From the NCBI GenBank assembly GCA_050951925.1, contig JBMNJZ010000001.1, positions 1,674,001-1,738,000 on the forward strand: a stretch of 64,000 nt of DNA. The letters are read 5' to 3'. The notes under the pieces are model-generated. The model saw only the letters and a program-made list of their open reading frames with translations. It ran no database searches and had not been told where the DNA came from. The translations under genes were made by a program, and so were the position numbers. Origin of the DNA: UBA1046 sp012511325 (GTDB lineage Bacteria; Bacillota; Clostridia; Saccharofermentanales; DTU023). Shown here piece by piece: positions 55,378-64,000 of the stretch. Each line of letters opens with the position of its first letter. Position 1 is the first letter of the stretch.

Positions 55378-55448
55378 GATGGGGCGACCGGTCTTGCATT
55401 CATTCTGCCGGCCAGGTGCCGCTTGCGCCGGAAAGGGAGAGATTTGAG

Positions 55449-55778
55449 ATGAATAAACCAACACATCATGCATTGATAGTCTTCGTCGCCAGGGGTCTGG
55501 CCGATGATGTCATGGATATCGCTCGTGACAGCGGTGCCACCGGCGGCACGATTATCCACGCCCGGGGCTGCGGTCATCATGACAGCCACAGCTTCCTCAG
55601 CGTTCCTCTCGACACCGAGCGGGATATCGTACTGATCGTCCTGCCTGTTGAACTGACCAGCTCTATCGCCCACGCCATCGCCGAACAGATGCAGCTCGAC
55701 AAACCGGGCAATGGCTTTCTCTTCACTCTGGACATTGATCAGGCTACCGGCATCACCAAGCCCTATAAACAAGACTAG
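55449..55778 (+). CDS. Single PII-like signal protein
   Basis: 109 residues from the ATG at 55449, chosen for its GGGAGAG site; an earlier in-frame start is rejected. It has SGATGGTIIHARG and the closing strand DKPGNGFLFTLDIDQATG seen in PII-like proteins. A His-rich stretch (GCGHHDSH) lies in the T-loop position and could bind a metal. It follows the double PII gene by 71 bases and ends 18 bases before the convergent C_GCAxxG_C_C gene. Confidence 0.8.
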   Translation: MNKPTHHALIVFVARGLADDVMDIARDSGATGGTIIHARGCGHHDSHSFLSVPLDTERDIVLIVLPVELTSSIAHAIAEQMQLDKPGNGFLFTLDIDQATGITKPYKQD

Positions 55779-55796
55779 AGATCTGAATTATCTTTG

Positions 55797-56261
55797 CTAA
55801 ATGGCGATGAGGAATTCATCCAGCAATTGGGCCGCACGCATCACCAATCCGGGACAGGGGCTTTCGTCCAGCTTGCTCCGCGTTTTATCGATCTGCGTCA
55901 GACCGGAGCCTGCCTCTGCTTCCGGTAAAGCTAACAGTTCCCGACAACGCAAAGAGCCGTGCTCCGCTTCAAAGAGAACCGCGTACTCGAAACTGCGCCT
56001 GCGATGAAGTTCTTTCGCCGGCTTGTCAGCCGGATCAGTATTGCCGGCCACGAGCCCCAGCACCATCAGCGCTCCGGTCAAAGCACCGCAGGCCTCGCCC
56101 AGGCCGCCGAGGCCGCCGCCGAACGAAGATGCCATCCGCGCTGCCATCTCGCGTTCCAGCCCCGTTATATCCTCAAATGCCAACAGCACCGACTGGGCAC
56201 AGTTATAGCCCTGCTCAAACAGCTCGCCCGCAAGCTTAGAATGATTAATCTGTCGATTCAT
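55797..56261 (-). CDS. C_GCAxxG_C_C family redox-type protein
   Basis: 154 residues (from the second of two ATGs; the first is at 56267). It has QGYNCAQSVLLAFED, GGLGGLGEACGALTGAL and a single later Cys (RCRELL) plus ESPCPGLV, so the family's four Cys positions are present. The family is thought to be redox-active or iron-sulfur related; its role is not established. It follows thrB directly (stop at 56270, ATG within 9 bases) and is the last gene of the threonine cluster. Its link to threonine synthesis is unknown. Confidence 0.85.
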   Translation of the reverse strand: MNRQINHSKLAGELFEQGYNCAQSVLLAFEDITGLEREMAARMASSFGGGLGGLGEACGALTGALMVLGLVAGNTDPADKPAKELHRRRSFEYAVLFEAEHGSLRCRELLALPEAEAGSGLTQIDKTRSKLDESPCPGLVMRAAQLLDEFLIAI

Positions 56262-56269
56262 ATCCATAC

Positions 56270-57103
56270 CTATAGTTTCACCGTGTAGCCGTTGTTGTTA
56301 ACAGAGAGAGTCAGGATCGAACCGGCAAAATCTAAATGGGCGCGGGCGTACTCTACTACAGGATCCGGATCTAAAGTCAAGGCAATTACGGTTGGACCGG
56401 CACCGCTGAGGTATACGCCGCTGACACCCTCAAGCTGCTGCAGTGATTTCAGCTGTTCATACTCTCTGATGAAGGGCTTGCGATAAGGCTCATGCAAATT
56501 ATCGGCAAAGAAAATTGATAATTGATCGTAATCCCTGGTAATCAGGCTGGCCGTCAACATTGTTGAATTGGCGACATTCTCGATCGCTTCGCTGCGCGAG
56601 ATCGTATCCGGCAGGACTCGCCGCACCTGAGCAGTCGAAAGGGTATATTCCGGCACGAAACAGATGAAGCGCAGCTTCGGATCAAGCTCATAGCGCTTGT
56701 AATAGACCTTGCCGGACCGAACAGCTGAGATCACCAATCCGCCAAACAGCGCCGGCGCTACATTGTCCGGATGCCCCTCGATGTCGGTAGCCAAAGCCAA
56801 CAAAGATTCATTGTCCAGGCGCCGCTCACTCTCATTAGCCAACGCCAGCCCGCCCACGATCAAACTCGCCGATGAACCCAGACCGCTGGATGACGGGATA
56901 TTAGCCTGCACGATATGCACCCGCCGGTCGGGCACAGGTCGGTCTATAAACTCATAGTAGCGGCGGAAAGCCTTGTCTGCCAGCGTAGGTCTCCTCGGCG
57001 GACCATCAAGCAGCTCATATGTGTTAGCCAAAGACAGACCAATCCCCAAAACATCAAATCCCGGTCCGATATTCGCTGTTGTAGCCGTTACTTCAACTCT
57101 CAT
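56270..57103 (-). CDS. thrB: Homoserine kinase
   Basis: A 277-residue GHMP kinase. The N-terminal TTANIGPGFDVLG, the ATP motif PSSSGLGSSASLIVGG and the C-terminal SGAGPTVIAL are all present. It phosphorylates homoserine to O-phosphohomoserine, the substrate of ThrC. AAGGGG lies six bases before the ATG. It follows thrC by 194 bases; the stretch between has no gene. Slightly shorter than usual (about 300), with a short C-terminus. Confidence 0.95.
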   Translation of the reverse strand: MRVEVTATTANIGPGFDVLGIGLSLANTYELLDGPPRRPTLADKAFRRYYEFIDRPVPDRRVHIVQANIPSSSGLGSSASLIVGGLALANESERRLDNESLLALATDIEGHPDNVAPALFGGLVISAVRSGKVYYKRYELDPKLRFICFVPEYTLSTAQVRRVLPDTISRSEAIENVANSTMLTASLITRDYDQLSIFFADNLHEPYRKPFIREYEQLKSLQQLEGVSGVYLSGAGPTVIALTLDPDPVVEYARAHLDFAGSILTLSVNNNGYTVKL

Positions 57104-57297
57104 TTTCGACCCCTTTCTTCAATAATGTCATCCTGTCGTTATGTCGTCATTAAATTATTTTCAGAGCCCCCGGCGGGAGTGCAAATAATCCGGAATTAAG
57201 CGCAGTTGCTTTGTTTTGCCGAGCAAAGCGCGGTTTGCTTCGTCGTGCTGTCACTATACATTGCTGATCACGGTTCGCGTAATTCTTATAACAGCGC

Positions 57298-58824
57298 TTA
57301 TTTTGCCGGACTGTTGCCCACGCATTGTCTGATCATCGGCAAAATGTCTTCCAACGCCAATATTGTCGGCGTTATCTCAAAATCTCTCAATTTGGAACTG
57401 ATACTGCGAGGCGCCGCGGTGTCCGCTAGCTTCTCCAGACGCTCTAGCTTGGCAGTCAGTTCTGTAGTTTCGGCCATCATTGCAGGCGCCTCAGTACTTA
57501 AATCTGCAGGCTCTGTCACAGTACGAGTTGCGGCATCGCCGCCCACGTCGCTGCTCTCCAATGCCGCCAGCACCGCATCGCTGAATTTATACGGACTCGC
57601 CGTTGACACAATCAGGCAGTAATTTGTCGCTAACTCGGCCGCGCCATACGCGACTGCGGTATGCGGATCAATCAGGTATTTATATTTGTCGAAGGCGTCA
57701 CGGATCAGTCCGGTGGTCTCCGGATCGGTTTTGTGCTTTGATCTCAGGTCAGAGGGAAAGTCCAAAGGCCAGACAAAATAACCGGTTTCCGCCAGCGAGC
57801 GGTAACAATCGGTGATCAGCTCGCTGTCACCTCCGCATAAGAGATGCAGATATCTTTCCAGATTGCTGGAGACCAGAATATCCATCGAGGGAGAGAGCGT
57901 TTTTGCAAACTCGCGCCGACTGTCATATCTGCCGGTAGCAAAAAAGTCCGTCAGAACTTTGTTCGTATTGGAAGCGCAGATTATATTTCCCAGGGGCAAG
58001 CCCATTGCTTTAGCATAGATGGCGGCTAGAATGTCGCCAAAGTTGCCTGTAGGAACCGAGACATCCAAGAGGGCGCCTTCGTCAATTCTTCCGGTGGCCG
58101 CCAGCCGTTGATAAGCATAAAAATAATAGACAATCTGCGGCACCAGGCGGCCGATATTGATGGAATTGGCGGAAGAGAGATCCTTGCGCCGATTGGCCGC
58201 CAAATGCCGGATGTCGGCGCTGACGAAAGCCTGCTTGACAGCGCGCTGAGCATCATCAAAATTACCGGCGATGGCAAAAACATGGGCGTTATTGTCGCGC
58301 ACAGCTTCCATCTGCAGTTGCTGAATCTCCGAGACGCCTCCGTCCGGATAGAGCACCATGATCTCGGTGCCCTCTTGACCGGCGAAACCCTCAAGCGCTG
58401 CGCTGCCTGTATCTCCGGATGTAGCAACCATGATGAAAGCGCTTTTATCGCGTCCTGTCAATAGATAAGACTCGCGGAGCAGACCCGGCAAAAGGCTCAG
58501 CGCCATATCCTTGAATGAAGCAGTCGGACCGTGGTAGAGCTCTAAGAAAGCATAATCGTCGAATTCTTGGATCTGCACAATCTCATTTGAAGCAAATTTG
58601 TCGTATCCAGCTACAATCCGCATCAAAGCAGATTGTGAGAATTCCGGGAAGAACAGACCTAAGATATGCCGGACCAGCTCCCGATATGTCACGGGCAAAG
58701 CGCGCCAATCCACCGCCGGCAGCCGTTCAGGAACATACAAGCCGCCATCCGGCGCCAGGCCGGCGATAATCGCCTCCGGCCCGCTGACAAAATCTGTTCG
58801 GTTTCTGGTTGAATGATATTTCAT
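57298..58824 (-). CDS. thrC: Threonine synthase
   Basis: 508 residues from the ATG at 58824, where the family begins (MKYHSTRN); the frame extends to a GTG at 58839. The PLP lysine is in LELYHGPTASFKDMAL, and the phosphate-binding motif TSGDTGSAALEGF follows. It converts O-phosphohomoserine to threonine. The last 60 residues (STEAPAMMAETTELTAKLERL) form an extra helical tail of unknown role. Part of the minus-strand lysC-hom-thrC-thrB run. Confidence 0.95.
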   Translation of the reverse strand: MKYHSTRNRTDFVSGPEAIIAGLAPDGGLYVPERLPAVDWRALPVTYRELVRHILGLFFPEFSQSALMRIVAGYDKFASNEIVQIQEFDDYAFLELYHGPTASFKDMALSLLPGLLRESYLLTGRDKSAFIMVATSGDTGSAALEGFAGQEGTEIMVLYPDGGVSEIQQLQMEAVRDNNAHVFAIAGNFDDAQRAVKQAFVSADIRHLAANRRKDLSSANSINIGRLVPQIVYYFYAYQRLAATGRIDEGALLDVSVPTGNFGDILAAIYAKAMGLPLGNIICASNTNKVLTDFFATGRYDSRREFAKTLSPSMDILVSSNLERYLHLLCGGDSELITDCYRSLAETGYFVWPLDFPSDLRSKHKTDPETTGLIRDAFDKYKYLIDPHTAVAYGAAELATNYCLIVSTASPYKFSDAVLAALESSDVGGDAATRTVTEPADLSTEAPAMMAETTELTAKLERLEKLADTAAPRSISSKLRDFEITPTILALEDILPMIRQCVGNSPAK

Positions 58825-58889
58825 ATTCCCATGATACACTTAGCTGTCCGCAGCAATAGTTCCTGCCTCACACGCCTAGCTGTCTGCCG

Positions 58890-59852
58890 CTACCGGTTTT
58901 GTGCCCCATAGATCTGCATCAGATCCGACAGAACGGAAAATGCTGTCGGCCGCCCGCCTGCACCAAGGCCGGAAAAGGTCAGAGTGCCGGCATTGGAAGT
59001 GCGCAATATAATGGCGTTTTCACCATTATTAAGGGAGCCGAGCAACTGATCGCGTTCGACTGCCGTAGGTCGGACTGTAGCTACAATCCCGCCATTTTCG
59101 CATCGGGCAGCTTTGGCTACCAATTTGATACGTTGGCCTTGAGACAAGGCTTGTGCGATTTCCGATTTTGTGACACCGGTAATGCCCGTGCAAGAGATAT
59201 CCGACTCCAATACCGGTTGCTTGAAGGCCAGCGAAGACAAAATACGCAATTTATACATCGTGTCATAGCCCTCAACATCCGAGCTGGGATCAGCTTCGGA
59301 AAAGCCTAAGGCCTGAGCTTCTGCCAGGGCAGTGTCGTAGTCGAGGCCTGCTTCCATGCGGGACAATAGATAATTACAGGTGCCGTTGAGGACGCCTTCG
59401 ATCTCCAGCACTTCATTGAGGGCGGAGATATTTTTCATCAGAATCAGGATTGGAACGGCTCCGGCGACCGAAGCTTCATAACGGAAAGCGACCCCGTGCT
59501 TGGACGCCAGTTCTGTCAGCTCTTCCAGATATTTAGATAATAAGGCCTTATTAGCAGTGATCAGGTGCTTGCCGGCTGAAATGCTGCGCCGCAAGGGCTC
59601 GATCATATTTTTAACATCGCCGGTCAATTCGATCAGCACATCGATCTCCGGATCCGCAATAATATCTGCGACGTCAGTCGTCATCAGGGGAAAAGCTGCC
59701 GAGGATTTATGTTTTGCCATATCCCGTTCCAGAATCCGTTTGATCCGGATTTTCTGCTTCAGACATGCCTCCATCTCCGCTTTTCTTTCTTCCAGCACAG
59801 TAAAAACTGCGCTACCCACTGTGCCAAAACCCAAAAGACCTATATTAATCAT
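58890..59852 (-). CDS. hom: Homoserine dehydrogenase without ACT domain
   Basis: 320 residues. NAD(P)-binding GLLGFGTVGSAV, LITANKALLSKY, the catalytic region VLNGTCNYLLSRM and EADPSSDVEGYD are intact. The enzyme reduces aspartate semialdehyde to homoserine. Most Firmicutes forms are about 430 residues with a C-terminal ACT domain for threonine inhibition; this one stops after the catalytic part, so feedback may rest on LysC alone. AGGAA precedes the ATG. Its stop lies 65 bases before the thrC start. Confidence 0.94.
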   Translation of the reverse strand: MINIGLLGFGTVGSAVFTVLEERKAEMEACLKQKIRIKRILERDMAKHKSSAAFPLMTTDVADIIADPEIDVLIELTGDVKNMIEPLRRSISAGKHLITANKALLSKYLEELTELASKHGVAFRYEASVAGAVPILILMKNISALNEVLEIEGVLNGTCNYLLSRMEAGLDYDTALAEAQALGFSEADPSSDVEGYDTMYKLRILSSLAFKQPVLESDISCTGITGVTKSEIAQALSQGQRIKLVAKAARCENGGIVATVRPTAVERDQLLGSLNNGENAIILRTSNAGTLTFSGLGAGGRPTAFSVLSDLMQIYGAQNR

Positions 59853-59992
59853 AATAAATTCCTACAATTCCTTATTATTTATATTTATCCTATAAAAGCT
59901 TACCACAAGAGCTTATCTCAATTTAGTACTAATAGGCTTAACTTAGCTGAGCTCAATCATCCAGTGTTGCGAACCCGTCCGCTATCCCGACA

Positions 59993-61312
59993 CTACCCCT
60001 TCATAAATTTGTCATGGATAGCCCGGATCGCATTCTCGAAGTCTTCATTGCTGACCCCGACAATGATATTCATCTCACTTGAACCCTGGCTGATCATACG
60101 CACATTGATACCATTTTCAGCCAGTGCCGTGAACAGCATAGCGCTCGTGCCCTTGGTGCTAATCATGCCGCGCCCGACCACCGCGATTACGGCTAGCCCG
60201 TGTTCGAAAACAATCCGATCCGGATCGCAATAAATAGAGATCTCTTCGCGGATCTTCTTCTCCTTGGCATTAATCAATGCGGTCGCCACTACCACAGAGA
60301 TAGTATCAATACTGGTCGGCATATGCTCGATCGGGATATCATTCGTCTCGAAAACACTTAGCAACTTGCGGTAGAAACTCGGTTCCTCCGACATATGTGT
60401 TTTCTCTACGCGCACCACGGTATAATCTATCTTCCCGGAGATACCCGTCACCACCTGCTCCCGTTCACCTGCCATACTGTCAGATACAATTAAAGTTCCC
60501 ACATCTTCCGGTATGTTCGTGTTTTTGATATGGATCGGGATATTTAGATCGCGGACCGGGAAAATCGCTTCCTCATGCAATACCATGGCTCCCATATACG
60601 ATAATTCACGCAGTTCATTATAGGTAATAGACTTGATCCGCGCGCTATGTGCCACAATTGCCGGATCAGCAGCCAGAAAACCTGAAACATCAGTCCAATT
60701 TTCATAGACTGACGCCTCCATCCCCGCCGCCATAATGGCACCGGTGATGTCCGACCCGCCACGTGAGAATGTCTGGAATTCACCCTTCTCATTGATTCCA
60801 TAAAATCCAGGCACAACTACCCGCTCGTCCGCCCCGATTTTCTTCCGGATCAGCACTGAGCTGGCCTCGACATCAGCTTTGCCACCCCTGATCCGTATAA
60901 CTGTCTCAGCATCGACAAAACGGAAGCCCAAATAATCCGCCAGCAACTTCCCGCACAAATACTCTCCGCGGCTGGCACAGAAGTCCGACCCCGCACCGCC
61001 GGCGATAGCCGCTTGTACCCCGTCCAGCTCCTGCTCGATCCTGATCGCCAGTCCCAGCTCATCACGTATCTGTATAAAGCGCTCTCGCACCACATTAAAG
61101 ATTTCATCAAATAGTAAATTATGACTTGCCAGCTGATAGCACATCAAAAGCAGATCCGTCACCTTATGTTTCTCAGCACCGCCCTTGCCCGGCGCCGAAG
61201 GCACCAACACTCGTCGCCCCGGCTCAGCCTCCATAATCGCTTTAACATTGCGGAACTGGGAACTATTCAACAGGGACGACCCGCCAAACTTACAGACTAT
61301 GAGATTATTCAT
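59993..61312 (-). CDS. lysC: Aspartate kinase
   Basis: About 439 residues. Two ATGs lie six bases apart; GAGGT touches the first and suits the second (61312). The kinase domain starts CKFGGSSLLNSS and has the FSRGGSDITGA nucleotide motif. Two ACT domains follow from about 300 (KIDYTVVRVEK, AVVGRGMIST), so feedback inhibition by lysine or threonine is expected. It makes aspartyl phosphate, the first step to threonine, methionine and lysine. A 140-base gap without a gene separates it from hom. Confidence 0.95.
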   Translation of the reverse strand: MNNLIVCKFGGSSLLNSSQFRNVKAIMEAEPGRRVLVPSAPGKGGAEKHKVTDLLLMCYQLASHNLLFDEIFNVVRERFIQIRDELGLAIRIEQELDGVQAAIAGGAGSDFCASRGEYLCGKLLADYLGFRFVDAETVIRIRGGKADVEASSVLIRKKIGADERVVVPGFYGINEKGEFQTFSRGGSDITGAIMAAGMEASVYENWTDVSGFLAADPAIVAHSARIKSITYNELRELSYMGAMVLHEEAIFPVRDLNIPIHIKNTNIPEDVGTLIVSDSMAGEREQVVTGISGKIDYTVVRVEKTHMSEEPSFYRKLLSVFETNDIPIEHMPTSIDTISVVVATALINAKEKKIREEISIYCDPDRIVFEHGLAVIAVVGRGMISTKGTSAMLFTALAENGINVRMISQGSSEMNIIVGVSNEDFENAIRAIHDKFMKG

Positions 61313-61341
61313 ATTCATACCTCAACACCTCAATTCCAGAA

Positions 61342-61350
61342 ATTGTACCA
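61342..61350 (-). promoter_or_regulatory. Extended -10 promoter of lysC
   Basis: On the minus strand TGGTACAAT gives an extended -10 close to the gene. The leader is then only about 20-25 bases, so an attenuator is not expected. Confidence 0.6.
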
Positions 61351-61523
61351 AAAAAGAACTAACTTTGCAGTGTTTTGTCGTCTAGGATTATGCTGGGACA
61401 TATTTATCACGCCTTCGTATGCTTAATGCGCGGCGTTTCTCGCCTGGGATTACAGGCAAAAATGCAGAAAACTTAAAGTATAAACTCAAGGCAGATATCT
61501 GTAGATTCCTAAAACTTTGGCGC

Positions 61524-61556
61524 AAAAAAGCCCTCCCAATATCACGATTGCGAGGG
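61524..61556 (-). terminator. Terminator of the aldolase gene
   Basis: On the minus strand CCCTC/GAGGG with an inner CAAT/ATTG pair (one mismatch between) runs into six T residues, 54 bases past the aldolase stop. Confidence 0.85.
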
Positions 61557-61609
61557 TATCTGCCTGATTCAGAGCCAACTTCCGGTCTGCCGCGGTCAAG
61601 AACTACTCG

Positions 61610-62614
61610 TTAACGATTGGCCTGTTTGGAGTATTTCAGCTTATAGACTAAGCGCATAAGCCGGGCCTCCCATACGGGCAGAGGCTGCGTGCCGGCCAGC
61701 TCAGCTATATTGGCAGCCCGGGCGTTTTTTTCCAGGACGGCGCGCACATTCCTGGCCTCAGCCAGATCCTGACCATAACAAATAGCCACGCCCCGGCCAG
61801 GATCAAAGACCACATTGGCAGAACCACGCTTTCGGCCGGCACTGACGCCGCAGATCTGGGCAAAATCATCAAGATAGGGTCTGAGTCGACGACCCAGCCA
61901 GGGCTTAACCTCTGTATCGGCCGATACAGAGACAACTTCTTCTGCTGTCGACTGTAGTGTGCGGGCAAGATTTTGCTCCTCATCACTGTCGCTGTTAATA
62001 TCCACCCGTTGCCCGGTTTTGCGTCCGAGGTAATTCTCATAAATATCTATGGCAAAGCGCTCCAGGTCCAGAGCCAGCCTGACACAGGTCTCCGTCGTTT
62101 CCGCTAGGATGAAAGCTCCGTGCCGTGCCATAAGAATGGTCCTGGCTTCAGTCTGAGCGAGTGTAGCTTCCATATTGCGATGCAAGGTTTTGCTGCCGGG
62201 CAGGCCGTAGGCACTCAGGGGAAGGCAAACACTGCCTAATACCGACTGCCATTTGTCGCTTATACTTATATCTGTACCAAGCAGGGAGATAGCCGAGGCA
62301 TAGACTTGGTGTGTATGGGCCGCCACCTTTACAGTGGGGAAATGGCGGTAAGCCAAGGCATGCATCGGCGCCTCGGAAGAAGGCTTATAACTTCCCTCAT
62401 CCAGTACCTTGTTGTCACTCACTACGGAAACTTTAACCAGGTCAGAGGACACCATACCCTCGTAGGCCCGGCCCGAGGGAGTGATGACAAAAGACTTTTC
62501 ATCCAGGCGAGCACTAAAGTTGCCCCAGGTACGTACTACCAAGCCGGTTTCTAAAAAATTTTGCGCCAGATCTATAACCGCCCGGCGAATTTCCCGCTCC
62601 CTGCCTCGCTGCAT
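61610..62614 (-). CDS. Class II aldolase/adducin family protein
   Basis: 334 residues. Residues 1-200 are the class II aldolase fold: TWGNFSARLDEKSFVITPSG, the metal motif AAHTHQVYASA with two His, and MARHGAFILAE with a third. The family cleaves sugar phosphates such as L-fuculose 1-phosphate, or removes the phosphate of other substrates. About 130 extra residues at the C-terminus are not explained. It follows the aminotransferase gene by nine bases, so the two act together on an unknown aldehyde or amino-sugar substrate. Confidence 0.85.
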   Translation of the reverse strand: MQRGREREIRRAVIDLAQNFLETGLVVRTWGNFSARLDEKSFVITPSGRAYEGMVSSDLVKVSVVSDNKVLDEGSYKPSSEAPMHALAYRHFPTVKVAAHTHQVYASAISLLGTDISISDKWQSVLGSVCLPLSAYGLPGSKTLHRNMEATLAQTEARTILMARHGAFILAETTETCVRLALDLERFAIDIYENYLGRKTGQRVDINSDSDEEQNLARTLQSTAEEVVSVSADTEVKPWLGRRLRPYLDDFAQICGVSAGRKRGSANVVFDPGRGVAICYGQDLAEARNVRAVLEKNARAANIAELAGTQPLPVWEARLMRLVYKLKYSKQANR

Positions 62615-62623
62615 AATTCTTCC

Positions 62624-64000
62624 CTACTTATCCAGTCTAACCACATTGGCAAAGGTGCGATCAAAGGCAGCCAGAGCCTGGTCAATCATCTCCTCGTTAT
62701 AAGCAGCACTGGTATAGAGCCTACTACCGGCTAGTGTAACCAGGCCTTCCGCCATATAGGCTGCGCCCATATGTTCCATTTCTGCCTTGCGGACAGAGGT
62801 TTCGTTTAAGACCTTAATTATAGTCCAGGGTTTCTTCCAATTGACGACAAAGTGCATGGTGCCGACTGTTTCAAGATGGCAGATGGAACCTTGGTTAAAG
62901 GCCACAAAGGGTAGATCATATTTTTTAATTAGCTGTTTCAGCCCGGCCGTCAGACGGTCACCCATGGCATTAGCCTTATCGCAGGCCTTAGTTTCTTGGA
63001 TTAGCTTAATAGTGTAATAACCAGCCAGTGCCGACAGAGGCGTGGCCGCCATAGTTCCGCCAACAAGGGCTTTTTTTACCTTGTCGCCGGTTTGGATACC
63101 GGCTGCCAGATATTTGCGGTATTCTTCCTTACCGCCGACGCCACCGGCACCCGGATAACCGCCGCCGATAACTTTGCCGAAGACGGTCAAATCCGGTTCG
63201 ATGCCCATAATACCCTGGACACCGTGAGGCGATAGACGGAAAGCAGTGACAACTTCATCAAAAATAAGCAAAGCACCGTATCTCTTGCAGAGTTCGGCCA
63301 CACCCCTGACAAAATCGATGCTGATCGGTCGTGTGCCGCTTTCAGGGCCGATAGGCTCAATCATAATTGCCGCTGTGCCGCCACGTAGAGAATTACGCCG
63401 TAGTTTGTGTTCCAGCGACTTGAGATCGCCGGGGAAGAACTCATCTATGCCCTTAAAGATAAAGCGGGGAATGCCATGGGCCTGAGTAAATTTGCTGCCC
63501 GGAACACGGATGCCATAGGCATGCTGATCGCTCCAACCGTGATAGGCTCCGCCCATTTTTAAAATGTGTTTCTTCTTAGTAGACAGCCGGGCAATGCGGA
63601 TAGCTGCCATGCAAGCCTCTGTCCCTGAGTTCAGCATGCGCAACCAGGCAACGGAAGGGATAAGTTCAGTTACCAGTTCGGCAAGATGGAACTCATATTC
63701 GTGAAAAAGACCGGTTGAGGGGCCGCAGGTGTTAAGAAGATCAATGACTTTTTCCCTGACCTCAGGCGGATTTGAACCCAAAACAGTGGGGCCGCCGGCC
63801 TGTAAAAAATCAAAATATCTATTGCCGTCCAAATCTTCCAGATAAGCCCCTTCCGCCTTGGTAAAGACCAGAGGAAAGGGGTGGTTAAAGGCCAGGTTAT
63901 GCTGAACACCACCAGGTATATACTTTACAGCCTGCTGCACCATAGCGTGACTTTGCTGACATTTCCGGCCGAAATACTCTTTTTCATAGGCGGCTAAAGC
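62624..64000 (-). CDS. Class III aminotransferase (glutamate-1-semialdehyde aminomutase-like), N-terminus missing
   Basis: The frame stays open to the right edge, so the N-terminus lies outside the window; 458 residues are visible. The start at 63943 is internal, because the 19 codons upstream (LAAYEKEYFGRK and more) continue the family pattern. PLP motifs include NSGTEACMAAIRIAR and the aldimine lysine region LTVFGKVIGGGYP. VPGSKFTQ and IFDEVVTAFR also fit the GSA-aminomutase-like group. It transfers an amino group on an unknown substrate; its aldolase partner suggests catabolism of an amino-hydroxy compound. Confidence 0.88.
   Translation of the reverse strand, partial: ALAAYEKEYFGRKCQQSHAMVQQAVKYIPGGVQHNLAFNHPFPLVFTKAEGAYLEDLDGNRYFDFLQAGGPTVLGSNPPEVREKVIDLLNTCGPSTGLFHEYEFHLAELVTELIPSVAWLRMLNSGTEACMAAIRIARLSTKKKHILKMGGAYHGWSDQHAYGIRVPGSKFTQAHGIPRFIFKGIDEFFPGDLKSLEHKLRRNSLRGGTAAIMIEPIGPESGTRPISIDFVRGVAELCKRYGALLIFDEVVTAFRLSPHGVQGIMGIEPDLTVFGKVIGGGYPGAGGVGGKEEYRKYLAAGIQTGDKVKKALVGGTMAATPLSALAGYYTIKLIQETKACDKANAMGDRLTAGLKQLIKKYDLPFVAFNQGSICHLETVGTMHFVVNWKKPWTIIKVLNETSVRKAEMEHMGAAYMAEGLVTLAGSRLYTSAAYNEEMIDQALAAFDRTFANVVRLDK

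Overview
The window reads as a mid-GC, Gram-positive anaerobe of the Clostridia type. The evidence is a ferredoxin-linked branched-chain 2-oxoacid oxidoreductase with Ptb/Buk, lipoprotein signal peptides, a sortase-type C-terminus, LytTR-DUF3021 and C_GCAxxG_C_C proteins, and purine-rich Shine-Dalgarno sites throughout. I cannot name a genus. No rRNA, CRISPR array, prophage or intact insertion sequence was seen. Two genes run off the ends: a large surface protein at the left edge and a class III aminotransferase at the right edge.

Layout. 1-6.1 kb (minus): the N-terminus of a membrane-anchored surface protein with His/Cys-rich repeats, a signal peptidase overlapping its start, and a tandem family of three related proteins, two of which have a DNA-binding N-terminus. 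6.4-10.3 kb (minus): a polar amino-acid ABC transporter with an M20 amidohydrolase, behind a near-consensus promoter and an unidentified folded leader RNA. 10.6-16.0 kb (minus): a TlpA/ResA-like lipoprotein, lepA, a second signal peptidase and aspS. 16.3-23.7 kb (plus): a lipid kinase, then ptb, buk, a P-loop ATPase, vorDBAC and ilvE. Together these can convert Val/Leu/Ile to branched-chain acids with ATP and reduced ferredoxin.

24-33.5 kb follows a tRNA-Gly/tRNA-Cys pair and looks accessory. It holds degenerate copies of the tRNA-Cys terminator, paired short repeats near both ends, a sortase-type surface protein, an NCS2 permease, a zinc-ribbon/TPM membrane pair, a diguanylate cyclase, LytTR-DUF3021 and a lipoprotein. 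33.5-46.6 kb (minus) holds a 2,816-residue Fn3/beta-rich exported protein preceded by an EAL protein, with an apparent one-base frameshift near its N-terminus, and another diguanylate cyclase.

46.7-52.9 kb holds an M20D amidohydrolase, divergent from a BMP-type lipoprotein, a KdgT-type permease and a 4Fe-4S protein, then a RocB-like M20 hydrolase. 53.2-55.8 kb is a DUF1538 membrane protein with a double PII-like and a single PII-like protein. 55.8-61.3 kb (minus) is the threonine pathway: lysC, hom, thrC, thrB and a C_GCAxxG_C_C protein. 61.6-64 kb (minus) pairs a class II aldolase with the partial aminotransferase.

The best candidates for something new are the folded leader RNA at 10171-10259, the three-paralogue family at 1.9-6.1 kb, the DUF1538-PII-PII module, and the giant beta-rich protein next to c-di-GMP genes. 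Start codons were moved where a ribosome binding site or family alignment decided it, as noted per gene. All family assignments are from reading the sequence; no searches were run.
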